DNA from: Phyto melanocephala
Taxonomy: Eukaryota > Arthropoda > Insecta > Diptera > Rhinophoridae
Assembly: GCA_941918925.1 (NCBI GenBank)
Contig: OW799233.1
Location: 8,796,001-8,860,000 of the forward strand
DNA: 64,000 nt
Reading direction: 5' to 3'
The notes under the pieces were generated by a model. The model was not told the DNA's origin and ran no database searches. It worked only from the letters and a program-made list of their open reading frames with translations. A program made the translations under genes and the position numbers. Shown one piece after another: positions 12,603 through 25,500 of this stretch (positions are counted from its first letter, which is position 1; each line of letters opens with the position of its first letter).

Positions 12603-14037
12603 ATAAGTAAGAATGCTATATTCGGCCGTGTCGAATCTTGTAATACCCTTTACAATAGGTGTATTGATCACATCACAGCTTAGCCTAGATTTCAGATTTA
12701 ATATTGTACGCCATTTTGCTTTTTTATTTCCAACGCCATTATTGCATAGTTTGCTGTTTTTTTTCCAAGTCAAGCCCTTGCATTTGATAACCATATTGAT
12801 GGATTTAAAAGAAAAAAATTATCTACCATTTTGTTACGGATATCATTTTTGTATTTTAACTTTTTTATATTTTTTTGTTTTCTACTGTGCAAGCCTTTTA
12901 TTTGTTACTAATATTGTGGGGGGTGAAAGGACAAAGCCTTAATTACTATATTTGACCCATATATCTGCCATTTTATTTCAGATACCATCTTGGATTTTAG
13001 CTTTTTCATATTTTACTGTATTCTACTGGCCAAGCGCTTTTGTTCGATACCAATATTTAGGGGGTTGAAGTGGATACAATTTTAATTACTAGATTTGACC
13101 CATATATAAATTTATTCTACGCCATTTTGTTTAGGTTTCCATCATGGATTTTAATTATTTTATAGTATTCAGCTTGTCGTTTTTTTTTATATCCATATCG
13201 CTCCCCTCTGTAGTCTAGAAGCTGAAAAAATTGATTTTCGTTTTTAAATATTAGGAAAAACACCGAAGCAATAGTATTTTTATGCTTATATCTCAGTTCG
13301 TTTCAAACCGATTTCTCAGTTTTTTTCAGTAGTAGTTTTTGAGACTATGGCTTGTATTTTTCTGTCTTTACCGTGTCCAGAAATTAATTAGAATCTTTAG
13401 TAACTTGATATTTAAAAAAAATATCTACATTTTTAAAAATTATTTTTGTGTATAACTTTGCCAATTAGTAAGCGATTTCTGAAATTTTTTTGACGAATAG
13501 CCTAAGAGGCATAGCATATCTACAAATAGTAGCAAACGCATTGGCGTAGCTACAAATTTTTCTGGGGGTGGCAGAAGTCTTAACTTTTTTTTCTAGTTGG
13601 TCCAAATCTTAAAGTTTTTTGAAATTCTCGGGGTTGGGGGGGGGTTGGGGGTTTTGGGTTTGTTGTAAGGATGAAAAACAATTCAGGTGTGGGCATTGCA
13701 AGGATGGTATAGTTACGCCTATTAGCAAATGTGTCTATAAATGCTACTATTGCTGAAAAATTTTGATTTTTATGAGAAAACATGGGGAAAAACAGAGGCA
13801 GTCATATTTATTTGCTCATATCTCAGAAAGTTATGGAGGTATTACAGTGTATTTCAATAGCTCCTCATTGCCGGATATTTCCAAAAGACTAATACCACAT
13901 ACAGATCTGTGCTACATGTAAGGGCTTCTAAAAGTTTATTTCAACCAACATACGGACAGAATTATATTGCTCAATCGAATCGCCCATTTATAAGCTTTTA
14001 GTAAAATATATATCCTTGGCACCACAGTTAAAGGGTA
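12603..14037 (-). mobile_element. Helentron-like repeat, long subfamily, copy 1
   Basis: Starts with the same 3' hairpin block (TATATTCGGCCGTGTCGAAT) as the short subfamily but has a different, longer interior with several GGATTTTA/ATATTTGACCCATATAT units. It ends near AAGGGTATTTTT. A diverged partner in opposite orientation lies at 41.03-42.24 kb. Within it, 13540-13730 looks like a further small inverted-repeat insertion with TTGGCGTAGCTAC and GTATAGTTACGCC ends. Confidence 0.6.
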
Positions 14038-14039
14038 TT

Positions 14040-15335
14040 TTTTTAATTATATAAACGAAAAAGTATTTAAATTTTCAAATCCCATGGTAATTTTCAGTCC
14101 ACCTTTACATCCTACTAAATTACTATTGGCGACACTCGTTTTGGAGCGGAATATATTGTCAAAAATTTAAGGGTTAAGTTTTGAAGGAATTTTTATTTTG
14201 TGTCGCCTAGTCTGAACATGGTTCATGCCAATTCTTTTACTCCGTTTTAGTAAAAATATTCTATGAATTGTAGCATTTAAATGTATTTATTGCGAGATTA
14301 AATTACCTCTTAACTTTATTTATTTATTATGTTAATCATTTTTTCTTAAAAGTTTTGAAAAATGCCTTTTAAGCACGATATGCACAAGGACATGGGATAT
14401 CGTGATAACACGATAACTGGCTAACAGTCTGTCTGCCATAGACAAACAAAATTTATTATCAATTACAAAAGGCATAATTTAAACTCCTACCACATTCGTA
14501 TTCGTGTTCACTTCTCAATGTCTACATGCACTTTGAAAGTGAAATTCATCCCTTAATTTTTAATAAATATTTTTTAATTGTGTGGTTATTTTAAGCAGCA
14601 ATTTTTCCTTTCTTTCAATTTATTATTTCAATGTCTTTTATATTGATTTTCTTTAATGCGTTTATTTTCACTTAAGGCACGTGCTTTGTTGTCAAGTTGT
14701 GGTTGTTGGGTAACGTTTTGCTCACAACATTTTCATTTCCATATTTCATAAGAGACACATTCATTGTCCATCGTTTACTTTATAAAAGTATGTAACATAC
14801 TTACGTAGACACAGAAGTACATGTTTATCGTTTTGATGACTCATAATGTGCTATTGCTTGAAGGACTAATTTTTTCATTTCCATCTTGAGCTTAAAATAT
14901 TTATGTGTTCATGAGTAAAATCTACAGACGAAATCAGTGTCAATGTTGCCTGCATAATGATGAACTTCTTTTTTTCTTTTTTGGCTTTTAGGGGTTGAAT
15001 TTTATTGCAAAAATACTTTGGAAAATTCACCCCTTATGGCAGAATAAATGAAATGATTTTTGGGTGCTATGAATCATATTCATAATGCGCATTATGTTTG
15101 GCGGTTGTTTTCAGATAGACTTTTGTTTAGAAAAGTTTAAAAAAAAATAAATTAACAAAATTTGGGGGGAACTAAATGATTTATTATTTTATAATTTTAT
15201 GAAACGTATACATGTATGTACATATGTATTTAATTTGAATATAATTGTGACTTTATAAATGATAGTGCAATGTTTGAGTGTGCCAAATTAGTGAAATTTT
15301 ATCGTTGTGGTTCATGCCTATTTTCGCTAAAAAAA
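14040..15335. other. noncoding AT-rich stretch
   Basis: No recognisable coding sequence or repeat boundaries. Confidence 0.4.
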
Positions 15336-15339
15336 ATTA

Positions 15340-15715
15340 ATAATGTGTCGAATTATTTCATTCATTAGCTCTTGAATTGAATTCAAATAACCCCAAAGTA
15401 AAAATTTCAACGTTGTCAAATCACGTGATCTTGGCGGCCAATTGACATCGCCACCACGTGAGATAACACGGCCATTACATTTGTCGCGCAAAAGAGTCAT
15501 TATTTCGTTAGCTGTGTGGCAAGTGGCACCGTTTTGTTAAAACCACATATCGTCCATATTCATATCTTCCATTTCGGGCCATAAAAAGTTCGTTATCATC
15601 TCACAATAGCAAACACCATTCACAGTAACTGCCTGACCGGCTTAATTTTTGAAAAAATACGGCCCGATGATGCCGCCAGCCCATAAACCGCACCAAACAG
15701 TCACTCTGTGGGTGC
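15340..15715 (-). pseudogene. mariner/Tc1-type transposase fragment
   Basis: The minus strand reads a broken transposase: AGGIIGPYFF, VTVNGVCYCEMI, QNGATCHTANEIMTLL, then VISRGGDVNWPPRS and LLWGYLN. These are the successive core motifs of insect mariner-family transposases. In-frame stops disrupt it and no terminal repeats were identified. It is a different subfamily copy from the one in the IFT70 intron. Confidence 0.65.
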
Positions 15716-16233
15716 AGAATTTTTATCTGACATGGCCTTTACTTTGTTAATTTTTTTTTTGGTTTTTTTTATGTGTTATGTAGTAACTTTCAAGTCTTAT
15801 CACTCCTAAAATACTAAACCGATCTTAATAGGATCTAGATTGTGAACATTTTCAGGAAGAATCATTTTCAAATAGTGCAATACATTTTCTTTTTAGTAAA
15901 ATCGCTTGTACATATAATGTTAGCGATAATTATGTTACAAGAAATCGACTTGTCTATAAAAGATGTATTAATGAACTGCACTCCATTCTTATAAGTGCAT
16001 AAAACTCATGCATATAAGGTGAAAAGAAAATAATGTTTCATGAGTTAATGATGATGATCGTTAACATTAATTGTTTTATATAAGTACATATATTCGCATT
16101 TTAGGAGGCATTTAGAATAAACCCTTTTTCACTATTGATGAAGAAGACTTTCCACTTCTTTAATTTTTTGTTGCGTACTAGGAAGGCAATATTTTACTTA
16201 TGAGCTGTTAATGATGGTAAACGTTTGACTCAA

Positions 16234-16405
16234 AACAAATTTATTCATCAGGTAGTCTTGATTCGTTATCTGATTATTTTTTTCTTTACTTCTTTTTTTT
16301 TAAAACTAGAGCTGTCAAAGTCCTTAGATAAAAACCAATTGTCTTTATTCTCTCATTTTATTTATATTCTCTTCGCACTACTATTAACCGATAAATAAAT
16401 ATGCC
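16234..16405. mobile_element. CAAGGC-family MITE copy upstream of CRMP
   Basis: Contains TTATTCATCAGGTAGTCTTG on the left and GATAAATAAATATGCCT on the right, the ends of the family seen at 9.55 kb, with the same internal CTGATT and AGCTGTCAAAG blocks. Confidence 0.6.
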
Positions 16406-16489
16406 TCAGTTTAACCGTTATAAACTATATATTTAAAATTTTTAAGAAAAATTTATAATTTTGTGATAATAAGTTTGATGCTAAAATTT

Positions 16490-16503
16490 TTATTTCTTTA
16501 CAG
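16490..16503 (+). promoter_or_regulatory. splice acceptor of a 5' UTR intron before CRMP exon 1
   Basis: A pyrimidine-rich tract ending TTTCTTTACAG lies 15 bases before the CRMP ATG. The transcript probably has an upstream noncoding exon, so the promoter is further away and cannot be placed. Confidence 0.55.
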
Positions 16504-16518
16504 TTCAAATCGTAAAAT

Positions 16519-19500
16519 ATGTCATCCAGTCCAAAACCGGTAAAAAAAGTTCCCATTCATTTACAGGTATTTAAAACTTATTTTTTTTTTTTATTTCACG
16601 TCCATATTTTACAATTGAAATTCTTTGCAGAGTGCTCAAAATCGTGTTTATATTAAAAATGGCCAAATTGTTAATCACGACAAAACCTTTTCAGCAGACG
16701 TTTACATTGAGGATGGCATAATTAAGTAAGTTGTTGGTTTATGATAATATAATTTCTACTCACATGTAGGAAGAACTAATGACTCTTTAATTTCACCTTG
16801 AATAAATAGGTACATAAATTTTAACAAAAAAAAAAAAAAAAATACCAAAAGAAAGAATACATACGGCCTTATTCATAACAAAAAGTTGGCATAAAGTTAG
16901 CATAAAGTTTATTCATAACACACATGCCAAACTCTGGCTAACGTTTTGCTAAACTCTTGTTAACGAGCTGCCAAGCGTTTGCCGACTTGTGAAAAACAGC
17001 TGTTCTGTGTAAAAAAAAATTTTATAAAGAAAAGAATAAAAAATTTTTGTGCACGAAAAATATATTGTTCGTTTATTTTTTTAATTTATTTTTAAATTTT
17101 AAAAATTGTTAGTATGGATAGAAAAACAAACAAATTTCAAAATCAGGGATGATATACAAAAAATGATTGCATTTTTAAGGAGTATCATGCAAATTCAGAG
17201 TTGATTTATTAAAAGTTTGCAGACAGATAAAAGTTTCTTATGAATAAACTCTGTGCCAACGAGTTGCTAAGCTTAATCGGCATTCTAGTTAGCAGCTCGT
17301 TGTACGTAGTGTATAAACTGTGGCTAACTTTTTGTTATGAATAAGGCCGATACAATATAACACATTTAGGAACTGATGGCATAGATAAACGTCATATTTT
17401 CAAAAGAAAAAAGGGGTGCATTCTACCCTAGTCACAAAGAAATAATTTCCTTAAAAAATCTTTATCAAATATTTAAATAAATAAAACATGGGAGGAAATT
17501 CAAATAATTATTTAAATATTAAGGTTAGAATCCAACAGAATATATCAGGCTGCAAGAAATATTGATTTCAGTCACATCTGTAATCAATTTCAAGCCTTCT
17601 ATTAAATTTTTTAGGAAGAAAGTCTGCTTTTAAGCTAAATGTAAAATATGTGAAAATAAAACATGTACTAGACTACTACTAGACCATGTTTTTTAATATT
17701 AACCATCCTAATTTACATATTTAATTTAATCAAAATTCTATTAGCCTTTTCTTTAAAATTAATTTTTAATAAAAAATAAATTTTTTCAATTTTATTTTTA
17801 AATATAATTTCTTGAACTGACAAACAATTTAATATTCATATGTATCAAGGCACATTAATTCATCAGTTAAGGTGAATTCACCCATTTGTTCTGAACAAAA
17901 TTTTTTCCGAAGAATAACATTTTTTACTGAGAGTTTTCTGCAGAACGATTCACCCATTTAAGAAAATTTGTCCGAAAAAACAAAGCTGCCATATAATATA
18001 AAAATGCAAACAGTTGTACAAAGTGGCAGCACCGCTAGCAAACTATGTAAATAAATACAAACGTAAATTATTTCATTAAAATATATGTGAAGAAAATGTC
18101 GGATAGAAGAAAACTAAAATTATTATTTTTAATTTTTAAAGTGCATAAAGTCAATTTGATTGCAAAAGAAATTAATAAAAAAAATCGAAAATAAAAAGAG
18201 TGGCAGTGAGAAAAACCCTGTTTTAAATAATTATTTTTGTATGCACTATTGCTCATGTCATACAAACATTCTCTTCCTGTTTTTTTTTAATTCTTCTATT
18301 AATTTTTGAGCAATATTTTTATTAAATTCCATTTTAATTGTTAATGTTCGGCAAAAACATTTTTTGTATAATAAATGTACTGACACTGTACTTCATGTAA
18401 ATATTGAAAAAAGTGGCATCCCAATTCAATTTCTTCTGAACAAGAATTAAAATTAAACCAATTCAAGAAAAAGCTTTCTGAACAAAATAATCTCTCTCTC
18501 TCAAAAGTAAAACATCAAACTCAATATAAAAAAAATTTGTTCTGACCTAAAATTTTATGGGTGAATCCCGCTTTAGTCTTGTTTCGTCAGCTGATTATTT
18601 TTTTCTTCAGTTATTTTAAACGTCAGCTGTCAAAGTCTATAGATAAAAAGCAATTTTCTCTCCTCTCTCATTTATTTAAAATGAATAAAATAAATAATAA
18701 AAAAAATATTTGAATTAATTAAAAATATAATTCAAATTTCAAAATAAATCATTTAGTCAACTAATTTTAAAATGCTAAGCAATCATTCTTTCAGTGTAAT
18801 AAACAGAAATAAATTCAATTCAATTTATTTGTATTTTCTCTTAAGATTTGTTGGTCCAGCCTCAGAAATAAATATACCCGGTGGTGTGCGTGTAGTTGAT
18901 GCCAGTGGTAAATTAATTTTACCCGGTGGCGTAGATCCTCATACACATTTTCAATTGAAATTTGATGGAGCTGTTACGGTAGATGATTTTTATTATGGTA
19001 CTAAAGCTGCTATTGCCGGAGGCACCACTACCATCAGTAAGTTTTCGATTTCACTCCTTCACTTAGGAGGCCTTAATAAAAAAGTTAAATTTATTTCATT
19101 TTCCTTCGTTATTATTACTACAGTTGATCTTGTTTTGCCCGAAAGAGGTGAATCCTTGGTGGAGGCTTATGATAAATGGCGCTCTTGGGCTGATCCCAAG
19201 GTGTGTTGTGATTATGCCTTTCATATGGGTCTCTCGTGGTGGTCTAAATCGGTATCGGATGAAATGAAAATAATGTGCGATGAATTGGGTATCAATTCGT
19301 TTAAAGTGTATATGGCCTATAAGGGAATTTGTCAGCTTAACGACTCGGAAATGTTGGATGCCTTCGAGCGTATACGGGCATTAGGTGCCTTAGCACAGGC
19401 ATGTAATATGGATTTCTTGCTTTTTACATGAAATTTATACAAAAAAAAAAAAAAATTTATTGTTTATAGGTTCATGCTGAAAATGGTGATATTATTGCTA

Positions 19501-22500
19501 AAAATGTCAGGAAATTGTTGGCTGCCGGTATTACCGGCCCTGAAGGTCATGAACTATCCAGACAAGAAGAAGTCGAAGCTGAGGCTGTTAATCGTGCCTG
19601 TATTCTGGCTCATCAGGTAATTGATTGTTGCTTTTAAACGTTTTATGTGGAAACTTATTTTTACATAAATACAAAAGTTGAATTTTTATTTAACCGACAT
19701 TATTTGTAATTGGCTTTGGAATGATTATAATTTGATTAGGTGTTTCAGAGTGTTACAATTTTTCAAGCAAAATATTTATAAAATCCTTAATACATCCTTC
19801 TTAATGAGCGAGAAGGGTACATAACATTGTTATTTCCAAAAATCTTCTTTAGTCATCGCACATAAATGATTATGAAAGAAAATTTGAAAATGTTAAAATT
19901 CAAGATGGCGTCCTAAACAAAATGATGTCAAGGATGGTAACTACGGCTTTGTCGTCTCCAAACCCACAATAGTGGTATAAAATGAATGTCCTAGAATGTC
20001 TAGTAGAATACAGCGTACTATTTAAAAATTTAAAATCAAACATGGCGTACAACATTAAATGTGAAGTCGAGGTTACGCTACGTTACCTACGGTCTACACC
20101 AGCCATCGATTTGTTTGAACAACGAAAACTTTTTTGTGCGCACATGAATTTGCCTGGTGTGGACCGCTGTTGTCGATGTTTTGTTCTTGTTCAAACAGCG
20201 TTGTCAGAACATTTGTTCGAACAACGATGTCTGATATTAAAAGGCATTTTGAATATGAAAGAAAGAGACGACACATAAAAATACAAACAAAATACTGTTT
20301 ATACGTTTTCTCCATATCAAAGAACATGAAAAATTTTTTGACAGTTGCTTTGCCGACGTTTTGTTCTAGTCTAAACAAATCGATGGCTCGTCAAGACGTA
20401 GAGTTATGGTGAAGGGTTTTATCAGATTCGACACGGCTGAATACAACGCTCTTACTTGTTAACATTAATTTTTTAATTTTTTTTTGCTTCAATCTATAGA
20501 AATCTATATTTGACCATTTGATACATAAATTTTATTTTATTGAAATACTTGTTTTATCAAACACTACTGTACATGAAACCGTAACGGAAAAAAAGTTCAC
20601 CAAACATCTTCGAATATAAAGCAAGTCAAGATTTCCTTTGCTTAACAACAAAATTCCTCTTTTTATTTCTGAAACCATATCAAAATAAAATGAATCCATA
20701 TCAAAATTAAAACAATTCTTAAAGATAACTCTTCAGCCACACGTTCAAGTTTTGCTGTCAAGTCTTTCACACATACTACTTGTCAAAATTAATTTAAATT
20801 GATTGCTGTGACGTAGGCTGCACGCAATTTTAAAGCAATTTTATTATTCAAACATTATTAATTATATATAATTTAAAATACGGCAGAATATTTGTAAAAC
20901 ATAAAACAAAAAATTATGGCAGCAGAATATTTGTCAAAAAAAAAAAAAAAAAAAAAATTCGTCACAACAATTGCACTCAGTTGTTTTCTTGACTGTAAAT
21001 TGAAACATTCGATGGAAAAGGAATTTCAAAAGCAAGTTCGCATCATGTTCTAAAAATATGAGTGTATTAGTAAAAAAGTGTGAGTGTATTGAAACTTGAT
21101 ACACAAAACTTGATCGTGTAACCCCTGTGTAAGGAAAAAAGTTATAAATGAAGGGTGTCCCAAAATAAACGAAAGACTTAAATTAAACAGAAACACACAG
21201 TTTTTAGTCTCGAATCATAAAATCCATAGAATAGGGTTATTAGTGTTATTTATGGAGTTTATGACTCCACAGCTTTGCATGCACATACGCACTCGTTTTT
21301 CGAATTATTCCACACAAATGTTTTCTCAATAAACCCTGTAATGAGCTACTTGAAATTTAAAATTATTCTCTACGATGCCGAATTGAGGTTCCTGGATTGT
21401 CATCATGCACTGTTTTCATATTGTTATATGAGCGGTTGTTTTCAGACGACAAGTATGTTAATCATCTCCAGCGAATTCAGTCTCCCATAATTCTTCAAAT
21501 AACCTCTTCACAGTTGACAAAGTTTAAACACTATTTCGGTCATATTTTGTGTGAAATTGTTAAACTGTGGCCGCCAAACGTTCGTGATTTTTTAAATATT
21601 GTGTAACATTTCAGTTTCAAGAAGTCGGAGCTGAACGCCAAAAATATTTTTTTCAAAAGTTTTGCAGAGGTTAATCGAGACTCCGGGTAACTGTACCTCG
21701 GTACCGCTAACCGTCGCCACGCAATTAACCAATGCGAGAGTGAGACGCAAAACTCGCGAAGTCAGATTAAAAGGTACGGCCTGATTCTCTTTATTCGACA
21801 TCGACAATGACGCGCGAACTATTGGCACGACTTACCATAAACTATCAGCTGTCGAATTGTTTTTTTTAGGGCTGCCAACTTCGTAAATCGAATATGGCTT
21901 CTTGAATTTGTATATATCAGTTAGCCGTACTAATTAATGACTGTCTGAGTTAGGGGCAATAAATGATGATGTTATGTAATCCTTGGAATTACAATTTTAA
22001 CTTTGTGTGTTCAAAAATCGAACTATAGACGATTACAAAAATATGACAGTGTAGTTGCGAATTTAGCACTCTGAAATTCATTATTTTATTTTTATTTAAT
22101 TTTTCTGTATATTTATTATTTGTTCTATTCACCCCTGTAAATATGTTACAAAAACCGAACTTATACTGCACCTAAATGCACATAAAAAACATGTTATCCT
22201 ACTTTACGTTAAATATTGTGTAATGCCAACACATAAATTAATTGTCAAAAAAAAAAAAAAAACTTGAAGATGGATTGCCCCCTTTATATCGCACATTGCA
22301 TGAGCAAATCGGCGGGTATTGAGTTGGCTCGGGCACGTCACCGTTATAGAAATCGACAAATTATTTACGGCGAAACATTGGCAGCTGCCTTGGGTACTGA
22401 TGGTACATGTTGTCAGCAAGAGGGTTACCAAATTGCCGCCGCTTATATAATGAGCCCTCCCTTAAGGCCTGATACAACAACCCGCGTATTTTTAATGCAA

Positions 22501-25500
22501 ATGTTGGCAAAGTAAGTTTGTTTTCGCCTGTTTGGAATGGATGAGTGAATGAGCAAAATTTTGTTAATTATTAAACTACTAACATCTCATTTTAGCTTCT
22601 ACACTTTTTATAATTTTTAAAACATTTTTATTTTGTTTTGTAAATTGTATTTTTTTGTATGTCTATTCAAAATTAACTATCACTTTTGTGCTTTTAAAAA
22701 GAATGATTAACCATAACTAATGAGTATTAATTTGATTTAGATGAAAGCTCCGCTTTACGTAACACGCATTACTTCGAAATCATCGGCAGAAGTTCTTGGC
22801 CGCGCCAGACGCAGTGGTTATTGTGTCTTTGGCGAGACTTTAGCCAGTTCGCTGGGACGTTGCATGCATGGCGTTCCTAAGCAAGATCGTATTTATTATG
22901 TCACTAGTCCTCCAATACGTGAATCGCCCGAAACGCCAAGATCTCTCATGAAGTCATTGGCGTAGTAAGTATTTGGAAACGTTTTTTTTTTAATTTGTTT
23001 TTGTTTTTATTATTTTAACTATCACTAGTTTTCTTTATGCAAATATAAAATTTATGTTTTAAAGACAGTGAATTAAAAATTGTCCTCGATCTGAAAGAAA
23101 ATGGTTTATTTAGAACAGAACAGATTTTTAGATCAATAAAAGTTTGTATTGAGTTTTTACTTGTTACTTAATTTCAAAAATCTCTTATACACCACGTTGC
23201 CACAAGCAAGTAATTATGTACTTGCAAGTTGCGTATACGTATTACTAACGAAAAGCAGGAGACATGCAAAAAAAAAAAATTAAAACACAACAATTTTTTG
23301 AGTGGCTATACAGCACAGTGCAAATGTTGTCAAAAATAAAACTTCAAATAAATTCAAAATAAATCATGGTGTAATTACATAAGGTGATAGCGTAAAGGAG
23401 AGCAATTTTTCTCTCTCTTTTTTTATGTATGGAGTTTGACAATTTCCGGAGTTGAAATCATTTTTTTAAATATGTAGTTTGACATACTCCAGAACCAAGG
23501 TGGTGCCGCCACCTTGTATACCACAATTGCACATCAAATACTAGTGAGTTAATGAAAAATTCAATATTCAACAACACTGTTTTTCGTCTTGTCACTTAAC
23601 TTGCTGCAAGTCTGAAAATGTTACTTGCTTCAAAATTTCATTGCAAGCAGAGTTGCAGTTGGCAAAAGTTTGGTTGTGTTAATTAAAAAACTGTTGGCGT
23701 ATTGACTTACTTTCACTTGCACTTGCATGTGGCAACGCAGGGTTATTCTGAATTTTATAATAATTTAAAATTGAAACAAAAATGTAAAAAGAAAACCTAA
23801 TTTTAAATGTAAAAAAATATTTTAGTTGACCTTATTATTATGGTTGTATTTTTTATTTATTCGGCTTGAGGTCATTTATTGAAAATTATTTATAAATAAA
23901 ATGAAAAAAAAAATATGTTTAATAATATTTTTGCTTTCAATTTATTTATTTTCAATATTTGTTTTTTCCCAATATTTCGATCAAACTTCGTTGATCATCT
24001 TCAGGGGATAATTATTTTTGAAAATAAAATTTAACGACAGTCTTTATTAAAAGTTTTTTTATTAAATAATTTTCAATAAATGACCTCAAGCCAAATTAAT
24101 AAAAAATACAACCAAAACTTAAATTTGTATAAGAAACACTTATGTCAAATTTGTTAAAATTTTAGTTCAGAATAAGAGTGTTAATGTGACTTATAACCCT
24201 TATTCTAAACTTTATTATGGTCACTTAAATTGTAACAAATTTGATTTAGGTGTCAGTCAATTCGCATTTGAAACTCTTAATTATACCCTTCACACAGTGA
24301 AAAAGGGTATATATAGGTTTGTCATTCCGTGTGAAATTTCTACAATTTTCATTTCCGACCCCATAAAGTATATATTTTCTGAAAGCTTATGAATAGGGAA
24401 GTCGATTAAGCTCTGGCAGTCTGTCCGTGTGTATGTTGAAATCAACTTTTTGAAGCCCCCCGACATCGCTTGGTGAGGTATTAAAATATCAGAAATATTC
24501 GGGAGTAGATCGCTATTGAAAATCAGAAACATCGGTACATAAACAACTGAGATATGAGCAAAAAACCACGACCACCTCGATTTTTTTTTCACAAAAACAA
24601 ATTTAAATTTTTTTTTTTTATTTTTTTTTATTTATTATTTAATATATTATTTATATTTTTTTTTTTAATTTTTTTTTTTATTTTTTTTTTAATTTTTTTT
24701 TAAATTTTTTTTTTTAAATTTTTTTTTATTTTTTTTTAACATACATACGTAAATTTATAATTTTACAATGGGATGTTTTTTATATATGGATATTTTTATA
24801 TGTTTGTACGTATTTCATATGAGATGAATGGTGATACAAACTACTGTTATTGCATGACTACACGTTGTGAAGGGTATATAAGATTCGGCACGGCCGAATA
24901 TAGCGCTCTTACTTGTTTTTAATTAATTAATTTTTATATTTGTATTACAGTTTTAATTTTATTACAAAATTCAGGTGTTAATGTTCAAATAGGATTTCGA
25001 CGTAACGTAGTTTTTAATTCATTTTAAATTGCTATCTAAAATACGTCGTGGAATTAGGGTTTAATTTAAACAAGTTATACCTATTGGCAGGAGAATATTT
25101 TAAAACTACAAATCGTTTGCTACTCTTGTTTAGGTTTGGCTGTAAAAATGTTACCATATCACACACGAAGTACAATAACGGCATAACTCGAAATTCACAA
25201 ATTAAAATTTTTAGGAGAGTCAAACAACTGTTGATCGTGTAGAAGCAATGCAATTAACAAAAAAAAAAAAAAAACAAAAACAGACAACGGTATTTTTCCA
25301 GTCAAAAAAGATAGTGATGAGAAAGAAATGTTTACAGTATTTAGAGATGTGTGATTTATGAGAAAAAAATTTATTTGTGATGTTTTTATATTTACTACGT
25401 GATATTATCAATTTTTTACACATTTGCAAACAAACCAATTTTTGATGTTTTGGTGCAATAAAAATAAAACAATTAAACGAGCGTTTTTAACTTTAATGTC

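Noticed and set aside
12613..12942. 109-codon ORF
   Set aside because: It lies within a Helentron-like repeat and has no recognisable domain.
18772..18845. Upstream extension of CRMP exon 3 to a Met at 18772
   Set aside because: The in-frame extension is AT-rich intron sequence; the acceptor at 18845 joins exon 2 in phase and matches the paralogue's exon length.
20134..20412. 92-98 codon ORFs on both strands
   Set aside because: They are inside a MITE in a CRMP intron and are overlapping frames of the same inverted repeat.
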